Source: Granulicella arctica (GTDB lineage Bacteria > Acidobacteriota > Terriglobia > Terriglobales > Acidobacteriaceae). Taken from it: DNA of 64,000 nt. Positions 16,412 through 25,646 of this stretch are shown here, piece by piece; the first letter of the stretch is position 1; the number at the start of each line of letters is the position of its first letter. The translations under genes were made by a program, and so were the position numbers. The stretch covers positions 3,844,001-3,908,000 of the forward strand of contig NZ_JAGTUT010000001.1 of the NCBI RefSeq assembly GCF_025685605.1, written 5' to 3'. The notes beneath the pieces were generated by a model. That model saw only the letters and a list, made by a program, of their open reading frames with translations. It searched no databases and was not told where the DNA came from.

Positions 16412-18832
16412 ATGAAACAGGACGTCACAGTAGAGCTTGCTGGCGGCAAGCAGATCAAATTTGAAACAGGCCGCATGGCCAAGCAGGCATCAGGCGCCGC
16501 ACTTACTTCCAGCGGCGATAACGTGATTCTCGCCACAGCAGTGGCCTCGCCTGACCCGAAAGAAGGCATCGACTTCTTCCCGCTTACGGTTGAGTATCGC
16601 GAGTTTACGTATGCCGGTGGTCGCATTCCCGGTGGCTTCATCAAGCGCGAGGGCCGTCCTTCCGAGAAGGAGATTTTGACGAGCCGCCAGATCGATCGCC
16701 CGATTCGTCCTCTGTTCCCCGAGGCCTTCCGCAACGAGACGCAGGTTGTGGCGTTTGTGTATTCGGCTGATAAGGAAAATGACCCCGACGTTCTCGGTAT
16801 CAATGGTGCAAGCTGCGCGTTGGCTCTGAGCGATATTCCGTTCCACGGTCCCGTGGGCGCGGTGCGTGTTGGTCATATCGAGGGTGCATACATTGTCAAC
16901 CCGACGTATGCGGAGCGCGCGAAGAGCACCTTGAATATCATGGTCGTTGGCACGAAGGACGGCATCGTGATGGTTGAGTCGGGCGCGAAGGAGACCTCGG
17001 AAGAGAGTGTCGTCGGCGCGATCGAGTTTGCACACGAAGAAATCAAAAAGATCTGCGCTGCGATTGAGGATCTCGTGAGCCGCGCTGGTAAGACGAAGCG
17101 CACGATTACTGCGGTCGAGATTGATCACGAGTACCTGAATGCGCTGACCGCAAAGGTTGGCGATCGCCTGAAGGATGCTCTCGATACGCAGAAGCATCCC
17201 AAGTTCGACAGCTATGCTTTGGTCAAGACGATCAAGGATGAGTTGAAGAAGGATCTGCCCGAGGGTGATGCTGCTGCCGGCAAGAAGCTCAGCAAGTACT
17301 ACGAACTGCTTCGCGAGAATATCTTCCGCGACCAGGTGTTGAATGACCGCATCCGACCGGATCATCGTGCATTCGACCAGATTCGTGAGGTCACCGTTGA
17401 GGTAGGCGTTCTTCCCCGTGTTCACGGTTCGGCGTTGTTTCAGCGTGGCGAGACGCAGGCTTTGGTTACCGCAACACTGGGCACGACAGACGATGCACAG
17501 CGGCTTGAGAGCTACGAGGGCGAGCAGAAGCGTCGCTTCATGCTGCACTACAACTTCCCGCCGTTCTCGGTCGGCGAAGTCGGTCGAATGACTGGTGTTG
17601 GGCGCCGCGAGATCGGTCATGGCGCGCTTGCGTTCCGTGCGATCGAAGCGGTGCTACCGGGTGAGGACGAGAGCCCGTACACGCTGCGCGTTGTCTCGGA
17701 CATTCTTGAGTCGAATGGTTCTTCGTCGATGGCGACTGTCTGCGGTGCGTCGCTGGCGTTGATGCAGGCTGGCATTCCGCTCAAGGGTTCCGTTGCCGGT
17801 GTGGCGATGGGCCTGGTGAAGGAAGGCGACAAGTATGCCATCCTGACGGACATTGCCGGTGCGGAAGATCACTATGGCGATATGGACTTCAAGGTAGCCG
17901 GAACCCGCAAGGGCATCACGGCGCTGCAGATGGACATCAAGATCATGGGCATTACGCCGCAGATCATGCGTGAGGCGCTTGAGCAGGCTCGCATCAATCG
18001 CCTCTCACTGCTGGACACCATGGACGCGACGATCTCCGGCGCGAACGAAGAGAAGTCGCAGTTTGCTCCGCGCATCCATACGATCCAGATTCCTACGGAT
18101 AAGATCCGCGATCTGATCGGACCCGGCGGCAAGGTAATCCGCGGCATCATCGACGCTACCGGCGTCAAGATCGATGTCGACGATACGGGCCGCGTGAATG
18201 TGGCTTCGAGCGATGCCGATGGTCTGGCGCGTGCGATCCAGATGATCAGCGACCTGACGGCTGTTCCCGAGATCGGCAAGACCTATCTCGGTAAGGTCGT
18301 ACGGATCGCCGAGTTTGGTGCATTCGTAGAGATCTTCCCCGGAACCGATGGTCTCCTCCATGTCTCAGAGATTGCAGAGCATCGCGTCAAAGAGGTCAAG
18401 GATGAGCTTCGTGAGGGCGACCAGATCCTCGTCAAGGTTCTTTCTATGGAAGGTAATCGCATCAAACTCTCGCGCAAGGCGGTTCTCAAGGAACAGCGTG
18501 CGAAGCTTGGTCTGCCGGAACCGGGTGCTGACGGTCAGAACATCGCCGCAAGCGCTCCTCAGGGTGACTTCGCTGCGGGTGATGATGCAGTCGGCAACGA
18601 TGACGACTTCGATGACGAGGACGGTGATGATGGCGACGAGGGTGTCGACGAGCCGAACTTCAACCGTGCGGATGGCGCTCCGGCAGCTGCACCGGGAACG
18701 CCTGGCGCGCCGGGTGCTCGTCCAGAAGGGCAGCGTCGTCCAGGTGGACGTCGTCGCCGTGGTGGTCGTCGTCCGGGTACAGGTTCAGGCGGCGGCAGCG
18801 CACCCCAGGGTGGCGGCGCTCCTCGCAGCTAA
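16412..18832 (+). CDS. pnp: Polyribonucleotide nucleotidyltransferase (PNPase)
   Basis: Phosphorolytic 3'-to-5' exoribonuclease of the RNA degradosome. Two RNase PH cores are present: the first opens MKQDVTVELAGGKQIKFETGRMA, and the second includes HGSALFQRGETQAL and IAGAEDHYGDMDFKVAGT. A helical linker joins them. A KH domain (about residues 557-620, with GPGGKVIRGI) and an S1 domain (about 623-695, GAFVEIFPGTDGLLHVSE) follow. The C-terminal about 90 residues are unusual: an acidic Asp/Glu run, then an Arg/Gly-rich tail, likely for RNA or protein contacts. At 806 residues it is about 100 longer than the E. coli enzyme. A strong terminator follows. Confidence 0.97.
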   Translation: MKQDVTVELAGGKQIKFETGRMAKQASGAALTSSGDNVILATAVASPDPKEGIDFFPLTVEYREFTYAGGRIPGGFIKREGRPSEKEILTSRQIDRPIRPLFPEAFRNETQVVAFVYSADKENDPDVLGINGASCALALSDIPFHGPVGAVRVGHIEGAYIVNPTYAERAKSTLNIMVVGTKDGIVMVESGAKETSEESVVGAIEFAHEEIKKICAAIEDLVSRAGKTKRTITAVEIDHEYLNALTAKVGDRLKDALDTQKHPKFDSYALVKTIKDELKKDLPEGDAAAGKKLSKYYELLRENIFRDQVLNDRIRPDHRAFDQIREVTVEVGVLPRVHGSALFQRGETQALVTATLGTTDDAQRLESYEGEQKRRFMLHYNFPPFSVGEVGRMTGVGRREIGHGALAFRAIEAVLPGEDESPYTLRVVSDILESNGSSSMATVCGASLALMQAGIPLKGSVAGVAMGLVKEGDKYAILTDIAGAEDHYGDMDFKVAGTRKGITALQMDIKIMGITPQIMREALEQARINRLSLLDTMDATISGANEEKSQFAPRIHTIQIPTDKIRDLIGPGGKVIRGIIDATGVKIDVDDTGRVNVASSDADGLARAIQMISDLTAVPEIGKTYLGKVVRIAEFGAFVEIFPGTDGLLHVSEIAEHRVKEVKDELREGDQILVKVLSMEGNRIKLSRKAVLKEQRAKLGLPEPGADGQNIAASAPQGDFAAGDDAVGNDDDFDDEDGDDGDEGVDEPNFNRADGAPAAAPGTPGAPGARPEGQRRPGGRRRRGGRRPGTGSGGGSAPQGGGAPRS

Positions 18833-18844
18833 CTTCCTACCAGT

Positions 18845-18884
18845 AACGAATGAGGGCCGCGTGCAGACGCGGCCCTCATTCGTT
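18845..18884. terminator. Bidirectional terminator between pnp and the ABC permease gene
   Basis: A perfect 18-bp inverted repeat (AACGAATGAGGGCCGCGT at 18845-18862 with its complement at 18867-18884) and a GCAG loop, placed between convergent genes. The outer AACGAAT/ATTCGTT gives A/T-rich tails on both strands. Confidence 0.8.
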
Positions 18885-18901
18885 TGGACGGATAGTTTGT
18901 A

Positions 18902-20674
18902 TCAGGCTTCGAGCTTGTACTTTGTTTCGGCGAGCCGGTAGAGCGGGCGCCAGACGAGGCGGTTGACGGTGACGACCATCAGGGCCATGACGATGGTGGC
19001 AAGAAGCAGGATTTGGAATTGGCCCTTGTCGCTGGCAGCGCTGATCTGTGCACCCAGGCCCAGGGTGGAGAGCGTCTGTCCTTTGAGGTGAAAGTACTCG
19101 GCGATGATGCTGGCATTCCATGCACCGCCGGACGCGGTGACAAGCCCAGTGATGAGGTAGGGGAAGATGCCGGGGAGGATGACGGTCTGCCAGCGCTGGA
19201 GTTGGGTGAAGCGGAAGAGCGTCGAGACCTCACGAAGGTCGGATGGGATGGCCATGGCTCCAGCGATGACGTTGAAGAGGATGTACCACTGGGTTCCGAG
19301 AAGCATGAGGGCGATGGAGCCGATGCCTAGTCCGCCTCCGAGCTTCATGAGACCGAGGATGATGATGGGAAAGAGAATAGGCGCGGGAAAGCTGGCGGCG
19401 ACCTGAACGACTGGCTGGACGATGCGGGCCAGCTTCGGGTTGAAGCCAATTGCGACGCCTGCGGGGATGGTCCACGCCGAGGCAAGCAGCAGGGAGAGAT
19501 TGACGCGGAGGAAGGTCGCTCCAGCGCTCTCAAGAATGATGAGGTATTGGCCGCCATTGATTTCGCGGAGTTTGAGCAGGGCGCTCACTGCAGCGTAGAG
19601 GATCCCTATCCCGACCATGCTGAGGACAGAGATTCTTAGCCAGAGGGGTGAAGCCTTCACCTCGCCTGCGGCTTGACGGGTGCGATATTGTTGCTGGCGC
19701 TCGGCGAAGGTGTGATTGAGTCGTTCGCTGAGCGGGGTGAGGGTGTGGCGCTTGACGGCGGCGAGGGCGTTCGAGTGCTGGATGAGATGGAGGATGGGCG
19801 AGTCGATGCGATCGGCACTAGCGGATTGCTCGATCTTGAACTTGTCGCTCCAGGCGATGACGGGTCGCCAGATGAGTTGGTCCGTGGCAACGATGATGGC
19901 GATGACGGTGAGGATACCGTAGACCATCGCTGGAATGTTGTCGGCACTGGCAGCGGTCTGTAAGTAAGAACCAAGACCAGGGAGGCGGAAGTCGCGGTCG
20001 CCGAGGACGAACATCTCGCAAGCCATGAGGAAGAACCAGCCGCCAGCAACGGAGATCATGGAGTTCCAGACCAGGCCTATGGTGCCGTAGGGCAGTTCAA
20101 GCTGCCAGAAGCGCTGCCAGGTGGAGAAGCCGTAGATGCGGGAGGCTTCGCCAAGTTCGCGCGGAAGACTCTTGAGCGATGAGTAGAAGCTGAAGGCCAT
20201 GTTCCAGACCTGGCCGGTGAAGATGAGGACGATCGCTCCCATCTCTACGCCAAGCTGGCGGGTAGGGAAGAGCGCGACCATGGCCAGCATGACGCCCGGT
20301 AGGAAGCTGAGGACGGGAATAGATTGGAGGATGTCCAGGGCTGCGATCATCAGTGACTCGGCGCGCTGATTGTAAGCGGCGACGTAGCCGTACCCAATGG
20401 CAAAGACGAGCGAGAGCAGATAAGCCAAGCCAATGCGAACGACGGAGTAAAAGGCGTACAAAGGCAGGCTTGAAGGTTTAAGAGACACGACGAACTGCGG
20501 CTGCGCGCTGGAGAGCCAATACCCAGCGATCTTGAGGACGCCGTAGAAGGCAGCGAGACAGAGTGCGGCGACGACGAGGTCGAGGATGACCGGGCCGGTA
20601 CGCTTGAAGACCTGGGCGCGAGCGAGCGTGGCTCGGCTACGGGTATAGCTGAATGCCTCGGGAAGCTGAATCAT
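18902..20674 (-). CDS. NitT/TauT-type ABC transporter, fused double permease
   Basis: 590 residues in two homologous permease halves (about 1-300 and 345-590), each with the membrane helices and the EAA loop of binding-protein-dependent transport permeases: LGEASRIYGFSTWQRFWQLELP in the first and LREVSTLFRFTQLQRWQTVILPG in the second. One polypeptide therefore supplies both transmembrane subunits of the transporter. The family moves nitrate, sulfonates, taurine, bicarbonate or pyrimidine precursors; nothing fixes the substrate here. Its start overlaps the ATPase stop by 4 bp. No substrate-binding protein gene is next to it. Confidence 0.9.
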   Translation of the reverse strand: MIQLPEAFSYTRSRATLARAQVFKRTGPVILDLVVAALCLAAFYGVLKIAGYWLSSAQPQFVVSLKPSSLPLYAFYSVVRIGLAYLLSLVFAIGYGYVAAYNQRAESLMIAALDILQSIPVLSFLPGVMLAMVALFPTRQLGVEMGAIVLIFTGQVWNMAFSFYSSLKSLPRELGEASRIYGFSTWQRFWQLELPYGTIGLVWNSMISVAGGWFFLMACEMFVLGDRDFRLPGLGSYLQTAASADNIPAMVYGILTVIAIIVATDQLIWRPVIAWSDKFKIEQSASADRIDSPILHLIQHSNALAAVKRHTLTPLSERLNHTFAERQQQYRTRQAAGEVKASPLWLRISVLSMVGIGILYAAVSALLKLREINGGQYLIILESAGATFLRVNLSLLLASAWTIPAGVAIGFNPKLARIVQPVVQVAASFPAPILFPIIILGLMKLGGGLGIGSIALMLLGTQWYILFNVIAGAMAIPSDLREVSTLFRFTQLQRWQTVILPGIFPYLITGLVTASGGAWNASIIAEYFHLKGQTLSTLGLGAQISAASDKGQFQILLLATIVMALMVVTVNRLVWRPLYRLAETKYKLEA

Positions 20675-22017
20675 GCGTCGATCTCTGCGGTCTCGTCTAC
20701 CTGCTCGTCGACGAGCTTCTCGGCGCGCATGAAGCGGCGGCGGGAGGCGTCGTAGTCGAAGAGCTCGGCATAACGACCCCAGTTGATGGCGGTCTCAAGC
20801 TGGCGGAGAGTCTCTTCTTCGGTGAACTGCTCGTCGAGCATGTCGTGGAAGAACTCCTCGGAGACGGTGCCATCAGATTTAGCTTCGATGGCTTTGACGA
20901 TCTGGCGAAGGAGCAGGACGTTCTCGGTGGCGGCAGCTCGGAAGAGTTCTTTCTGACGGAGAATTTCAGAGTTGGCGTATTCCGAGCCAGTGGGCGTGAT
21001 GGCGGCATCGCCCTCGGTGACAATGAGAAAGCCGAGGAGATTGGCGGCGTCGACGATGGGGAGGAGGTCGTCGATTTCAAAGCCGAGGTCGTCTGCAAGG
21101 CGGTAGATGTCGTCCTTGCCCGCGTGGTCGATAAGGAGCTCGAGAAGACCGGCGATGCCACCTGGACGGGCATGTGGGAGCATCTGGTAGTGCTGGCGAC
21201 GTGGCTCACTCTGCCGCTTGCCGGTCTGGAGTGGAAGCTCCGGTGGCTTGGCATCGGGCTGCGTGAGGACCTTGTAGATGTAGTCGACGAGTTGGGTGAA
21301 GGCGGCCGCCTTGCGATCGCGAGGGTGAGCGAGGGTCACCTTGAAGTCGGTGCGGATGTGGCCGGGGTTTCTGCCGAGGACGATGATGCGGTCGGCGAGA
21401 AGCACGGCCTCTTCAATGTTGTGAGTGACGATGAAGATGGACTGCGTGGGGATCGTCTTCTTCTGCCAGAGTTCAAGCAGTTCGGAGCGGAGGTTCTCCG
21501 CGGTTAGGACGTCCAGGGCGGAGAAGGGCTCGTCCATGAAGAGGACTTCCGGTTCCACGACGAGGGCACGGGCGAAGCCGACGCGCTGGCGCATACCGCC
21601 TGAGAGTTCCTTGGGGTAGGCTCCCTGGAAGCCGTCGAGGCCAACTGTGTCAAGCATCTTGAGGCCTTGGCGGCGACGACTTTCAGCGTCTACGCCGCGT
21701 GCTTTCAAGGGTGCTTCAACGTTCTCGAGGACGGTCAACCACGGAAAGAGGGCGAAGCTCTGGAAGACGATGGACACGTTGACATCAGCGGTGGCTATGG
21801 GTTTCTCGTGCCAGTAGACCTGTCCGGCCGAGGGTGTGGACAGACCGGTAAGCATGCGCAGGAGGGTCGACTTTCCGGAACCGGAGGGGCCAAGCAGAGC
21901 GACAATTTCGCCCGGTACGATGGAGAGATCCGTCGGTGAGATGACCTGGATCCGGTTTTCGCTTGGCTGAGCGTAGTACTTTTCTACACGTTCTGCGCGT
22001 ATGATTGCATTCTGCAT
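20671..22017 (-). CDS. ABC transporter ATPase with C-terminal extension
   Basis: 448 residues. The nucleotide-binding domain fills residues 1-250: Walker A GPSGSGKST at 43-51, Q86, signature LSGGMRQR at 138-145, Walker B VLFMDEP at 159-165, and the switch His in VTHNIEEA. NitT/TauT ATPases end near residue 260. This protein continues for about 180 residues (from about 265) with repeated helical segments, for example GGIAGLLELLIDHAGKDDIYRLADDLGFEIDDLLPIVDAANLLGF. I take this as the 'AAA-associated' winged-helix-like domain seen on a subset of such ATPases. It forms an operon with the fused permease. Confidence 0.92.
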   Translation of the reverse strand: MQNAIIRAERVEKYYAQPSENRIQVISPTDLSIVPGEIVALLGPSGSGKSTLLRMLTGLSTPSAGQVYWHEKPIATADVNVSIVFQSFALFPWLTVLENVEAPLKARGVDAESRRRQGLKMLDTVGLDGFQGAYPKELSGGMRQRVGFARALVVEPEVLFMDEPFSALDVLTAENLRSELLELWQKKTIPTQSIFIVTHNIEEAVLLADRIIVLGRNPGHIRTDFKVTLAHPRDRKAAAFTQLVDYIYKVLTQPDAKPPELPLQTGKRQSEPRRQHYQMLPHARPGGIAGLLELLIDHAGKDDIYRLADDLGFEIDDLLPIVDAANLLGFLIVTEGDAAITPTGSEYANSEILRQKELFRAAATENVLLLRQIVKAIEAKSDGTVSEEFFHDMLDEQFTEEETLRQLETAINWGRYAELFDYDASRRRFMRAEKLVDEQVDETAEIDA

Positions 22018-22180
22018 ATGGGTTCGTGGGCGATGCAGCTCGAGTGACGGATTTCTAGACCGGCATGGTAGCTGTCGCTGCGGTCAGCGTATCATTACGA
22101 GGTACGTCCGCGCGTAAAGCTAGACTGGTATAGTCGCCTTACGAGCGCATTTCAAGAAATTAGATTTGGGGACATTCAGA

Positions 22181-22561
22181 ATGCCAGACACAGCCGCTAC
22201 TCCATCGAAGCCTCGGGTACTCGTCGCGGACGACGAGCAGGTGATCGCCAATACGCTTGCGATCATCCTCAACCAGGCAGGCTTTGAGGCACGCGCCGTC
22301 TATAGCGGAGAGAAAGCCATCGAAGCGCTCGATACCTTCCAGCCAGACATGCTGATCAGCGACGTGATTATGACTGGGATGACCGGGATCGAAGCGGCGA
22401 TCGCAACACGGAACAAGCTTCCTAAGTGCAAGATTCTTCTATTTTCGGGACAGGCTGCCACGGCCGATCTGCTCGAGAAGGCACGAGCACAGGGTCATGA
22501 GTTTGAAATTTTGGCGAAGCCGGTACATCCGACCGATCTGCTGGCCAAGCTGCGGTCGTAG
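22181..22561 (+). CDS. Single-domain response regulator (receiver only)
   Basis: 126 residues containing only a receiver domain. Acidic pocket D17-D18, phosphorylation site D61 in LISDVIM, the switch Ser in LLFSGQA and the conserved Lys in ILAKPVHP are all present. There is no output domain, so the protein should act by binding a partner, as CheY or Spo0F do. ATG 22181 is preferred over the TTG at 22166, because GGGGAC lies 7 nt upstream. It is transcribed away from the ABC genes and runs up to the convergent acetyltransferase gene with a 3-nt gap. No kinase gene is nearby. Confidence 0.92.
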   Translation: MPDTAATPSKPRVLVADDEQVIANTLAIILNQAGFEARAVYSGEKAIEALDTFQPDMLISDVIMTGMTGIEAAIATRNKLPKCKILLFSGQAATADLLEKARAQGHEFEILAKPVHPTDLLAKLRS

Positions 22562-22564
22562 TCG

Positions 22565-23164
22565 TCAGCTGGTAGGGGATATGTGTCGGCGTTCCTTGAT
22601 GCGAACAGCGGGGACGCCGGCATAGACTGTCCAGGCTTCAAGGTTGCGGGTGGCGACCGAGCCCAAACCAAGAACTGCACCTTCAGCCACATTGACCCCC
22701 GGGGCAACCGAAGCGCGAGCGCAGATCCATGCATTCGCGCCGACTTCCATTGCGTACGCGAGTAGGGGAAACGCGGGATCGTCGAAGTCGTGCGTGGCTC
22801 CACAAATGTATGCCTCTTGCGAAATGATGGCATGCGACCCAAAGCTTATCGGTGCTGGATTGTAGATTTCAGCTCCATCAGCTACAGCTACCAGATCATC
22901 ACAAATGAGATTCCACGGCGCCCAAATCTTCGATTTTGGATAGAAGTGGCAGTTCGGTCCAAGGGTCGCGCCAAAACGTCTGAGCAGCATGGATCGCCAG
23001 GCATGCAGCGGGCGCGGCGAGGTGCGATAGAGCAGGAGCCAGCAGATGTTCCAGACAAGCCGGCGGGCGCGATTGCCAGTCGAGAAGGCAGGCCGCATGT
23101 AGGGATCTGCTGCCGTGTCGGCCGAGATATGATCAGCGGCGTTGTAGTGAGCCTGTTTCGCCAT
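22565..23164 (-). CDS. WcaF-type O-acetyltransferase of the exopolysaccharide locus
   Basis: 199 residues of the left-handed beta-helix hexapeptide family. The aromatic N-terminal part RRLVWNICWLLLYRTSPRPLHAWRSMLLRRFGATLG and the block KSKIWAPWNLICDDLVAVADGAEIYNPAPISFGSHAIISQEAYICGATHDF match WcaF-like acetyltransferases. These add acetyl groups from acetyl-CoA to polysaccharide sugars. A longer frame reaches 23356, but the conserved start MAKQAHYN at 23164 lies 7 nt beyond the stop of the upstream glycosyltransferase. It is the last gene of a five-gene minus-strand operon. Confidence 0.88.
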   Translation of the reverse strand: MAKQAHYNAADHISADTAADPYMRPAFSTGNRARRLVWNICWLLLYRTSPRPLHAWRSMLLRRFGATLGPNCHFYPKSKIWAPWNLICDDLVAVADGAEIYNPAPISFGSHAIISQEAYICGATHDFDDPAFPLLAYAMEVGANAWICARASVAPGVNVAEGAVLGLGSVATRNLEAWTVYAGVPAVRIKERRHISPTS

Positions 23165-23171
23165 TATTGCC

Positions 23172-24326
23172 TCAGGTTGGTGTCTCGAAGATACGCACGA
23201 TCGATTTGGCGTTGGCGCGCATGTCGTATCGTCGCTCAAAGGTGAGGCGGGCTTGCTGAGCCATTGTCTCGCGTTCTGCGGCGCTGAGAGCGATCCATCG
23301 TTCAAGAAGCCGAAGTGTGCCTTCGGCGGTGTCGGTCTCCATGAGACCAGCGCCATCCAAGGCGATGTCGGGAGCGATGTTGACCTTATCTGAGAGCAGG
23401 ACGGGACGACTGCAGGCGAGAGCTTCTGCTACAGCAATACCGAAGTTCTCCTGGTGGGAGGGAAGAATGAACGCTTCCGAGGCGAAGAAGGCTCCCCACT
23501 TCACCTCCCCCTCCAGCATTCCTGTCCAATGGACGCGATGGGTGAGGCCAGCGGCGGCAACAGTTTCCATAAGCGCGGCCTGCCAGTGCTGCTGGTCGGG
23601 CCCGGCCATGACGAGATCGAGATCAGCATCCTTGGCCGCGATCTTGATGAAGGCATCGATCAGGAGGTCGCAGCCCTTTTTGTGGTGAATGCGCCCCAAA
23701 AAGAGCAGGAAGCGGCGATCCTGAAGTTGAGGAAAGAGGTTCAGAAACGCCTGTCTCTGGACGTTATGCTCTGCTGCATCGCCGAGTGGAGCCGTAGCTC
23801 CGAAGGCGACTACGTGAGGGTTCCAGCGATGGAGCCAGAAGCTCTGCCTGGCTAGTTCTGCCTCGACATCGCACGTAAAGAGAACTTTGTCCGCACGCCG
23901 GAGAACCCAGTATTGGGCTGGAAGCCAGTAGAGCCATTTCTTCAAGTGTTTGAGTGGAAAGGCGTGCTTGAAATAGGGATCGAGCATGCCGTGAGGAAAG
24001 ACTACGTAGGGCGTGTGGCCCGCCAGGGCCTGCCAGGCAGCGATACCGCAGTAAACCCAGAGACCATGGACGAACACGCCATCGAACCGATCACGATTGG
24101 CAAGCAGCCATGGCCGCAGCTTTGGGCCGTAGGCAAAGGTTGAGGTGACAGGACCGAAGGCGTGGGTGGGCACCGGCAGGTCTGCAAGAAAGGGGGCCGC
24201 AGGGTCGTCCATTGAGGCGACTTCGTGCTCGTAGTCGGAAGGACCGTACTCAAGAAGAGCACGAATGGAGTCGGAGACACCACCAGCCTTTGGGTCGATC
24301 GTTCCGACGATGTGCAGGATTCTCAT
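23172..24326 (-). CDS. Glycosyltransferase, GT4-like (group 1)
   Basis: 384 residues of GT-B fold. The N-terminal Rossmann strand MRILHIVGTIDPKAGGVSDSIRALLEYG and the C-terminal FLGRIHHKKGCDLLIDAF plus SHQENFGIAVAEALACSRPVLLSDKVN are the donor-binding features of GT4 enzymes, including the E-x7-E pair. It transfers a sugar from a nucleotide donor to the growing polymer unit; donor and acceptor cannot be told. A longer frame extends to 24533, but the conserved start is at 24326, 7 nt after the upstream gene. The GSHAIIS-type acetyltransferase follows it. Confidence 0.9.
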   Translation of the reverse strand: MRILHIVGTIDPKAGGVSDSIRALLEYGPSDYEHEVASMDDPAAPFLADLPVPTHAFGPVTSTFAYGPKLRPWLLANRDRFDGVFVHGLWVYCGIAAWQALAGHTPYVVFPHGMLDPYFKHAFPLKHLKKWLYWLPAQYWVLRRADKVLFTCDVEAELARQSFWLHRWNPHVVAFGATAPLGDAAEHNVQRQAFLNLFPQLQDRRFLLFLGRIHHKKGCDLLIDAFIKIAAKDADLDLVMAGPDQQHWQAALMETVAAAGLTHRVHWTGMLEGEVKWGAFFASEAFILPSHQENFGIAVAEALACSRPVLLSDKVNIAPDIALDGAGLMETDTAEGTLRLLERWIALSAAERETMAQQARLTFERRYDMRANAKSIVRIFETPT

Positions 24327-24333
24327 CGAGGAC

Positions 24334-25626
24334 TCAGGATTGGATCTTTCCGGTGACCGCGGCAAGTGCTTGACGCAGGCCCTGGACGTCCTCCTCGAAG
24401 CTCCAGGTCTTGATACGTTCGAGAGCACGCTGGCCCATGGCTGCTGCGGTCTCTGGTGACGCGAGGACGCGCTGTAGAGCAGCGGTAAGGGCAGGGATGT
24501 CGCGAACCGGGAAGATTGCACCCTCTTTACCATCGACTATGAGGTCAGGTTGGCAGCCTACGTCGTCCGAGATAATGACGGCGCGTCCGGCGTTCATTAC
24601 CTCGTTGACGATGAGTCCCCACGGCTCGTGACGCGAGGGAAGAACGAAGACGCTGGAGATGTCGAAGAAGCGTGGTAGCTCGGATTGATTGCGAAAGCCG
24701 CAGAAGCGGATGCTGCCGAAGCCTGTTGCTGCTGCCTGAGCCTCGAGTTCGGCGCGGGCCTCCCCATCGCCGACGATCAGAAGATACGGTAGCGGCTCGG
24801 CTCCGGCTGCGGGCGCGAGCTTCGTATAAGCTTCGATCAAGTCATCACAGTGCTTGCGGTACTGAAGTTTTGAAGCAAAGAGGATGACGGGCCTTGCGGG
24901 ATCGAGGTCGAGTTCGGCAAGGAGCTCTGCGCGTCCTGACTGAGCGGAGAGACTTCGCTGCTGGAAGTAGCTGTTATCGACGGCGTAGGGCATGAGGAAC
25001 TGTCGGAAGTCTTCCCCGAGATAGTGCTGCCAGTACTCGGCATTGAGAGAGCCGATCGGGAGTGTAGCGTCGACGAGCCGGGCCAGAAGATCAAAGAAAA
25101 GCTTTTTGGCGACGAGCTTTGCGCCGGATCGCGAGCGGTCACGCAGCCAGGACTCTGCCCGTAACAGCACCGGGATGCCAAGGGTGTTTGCCGCAAGAAT
25201 GCCGTGCATTGCATTGACGGTCGCGTAGCCGTGGACCCACAGAGCGTCAAAGGGCTGCTGACCATCCCCTCGACGCAGACGACTGAAGATGCCGTGGTTC
25301 ATGGGGCTGGTGACGCTGACGCCAGAGGTATCTCGCAGGCTCGGCAAGAATTCGTGATGATAGCCGTCGAGCAGGGGAACGTCCCACTTGATGCCTACGC
25401 CGAAGCCCTCATCCTTATAGTCACGTACAGAGAAATCCGATCCGAAGAGCACGGTGAGGTCGATGTCCGGTTCCTGTGCGATACGCCGCAGCAGAGGGAC
25501 CTGGTACTGGATCGGATGACTGACAAGGTAAGCAAGCCGGACTTTGGCCGTACTGCCCTGAGCATTAAGAGGCAAGAACCCCATCCGTATCTGCGCCCCT
25601 GCGGGTGCATGGTGCGTGTTGGTCAC
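24334..25626 (-). CDS. Glycosyltransferase, GT4-like (group 1)
   Basis: 430 residues of the same GT-B superfamily. KVRLAYLVSHPIQYQVPLLRRIA near the N-terminus and FASKLQYRKHCDDLIEAY, LLIVGDGEARAELEAQA and SRHEPWGLIVNEVMNAGRAVIISDDVG in the C-terminal half show an acceptor domain and a donor domain with the E-x7-E pair. The GTG at 25626 gives an unconserved leader of about 27 residues; an ATG at 25584 or a later start is possible. The next gene begins 7 nt after its stop. It builds the polysaccharide repeat unit with its neighbour. Confidence 0.9.
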   Translation of the reverse strand: MTNTHHAPAGAQIRMGFLPLNAQGSTAKVRLAYLVSHPIQYQVPLLRRIAQEPDIDLTVLFGSDFSVRDYKDEGFGVGIKWDVPLLDGYHHEFLPSLRDTSGVSVTSPMNHGIFSRLRRGDGQQPFDALWVHGYATVNAMHGILAANTLGIPVLLRAESWLRDRSRSGAKLVAKKLFFDLLARLVDATLPIGSLNAEYWQHYLGEDFRQFLMPYAVDNSYFQQRSLSAQSGRAELLAELDLDPARPVILFASKLQYRKHCDDLIEAYTKLAPAAGAEPLPYLLIVGDGEARAELEAQAAATGFGSIRFCGFRNQSELPRFFDISSVFVLPSRHEPWGLIVNEVMNAGRAVIISDDVGCQPDLIVDGKEGAIFPVRDIPALTAALQRVLASPETAAAMGQRALERIKTWSFEEDVQGLRQALAAVTGKIQS

Positions 25627-25646
25627 GATCTTTTAAATGCAAGACG

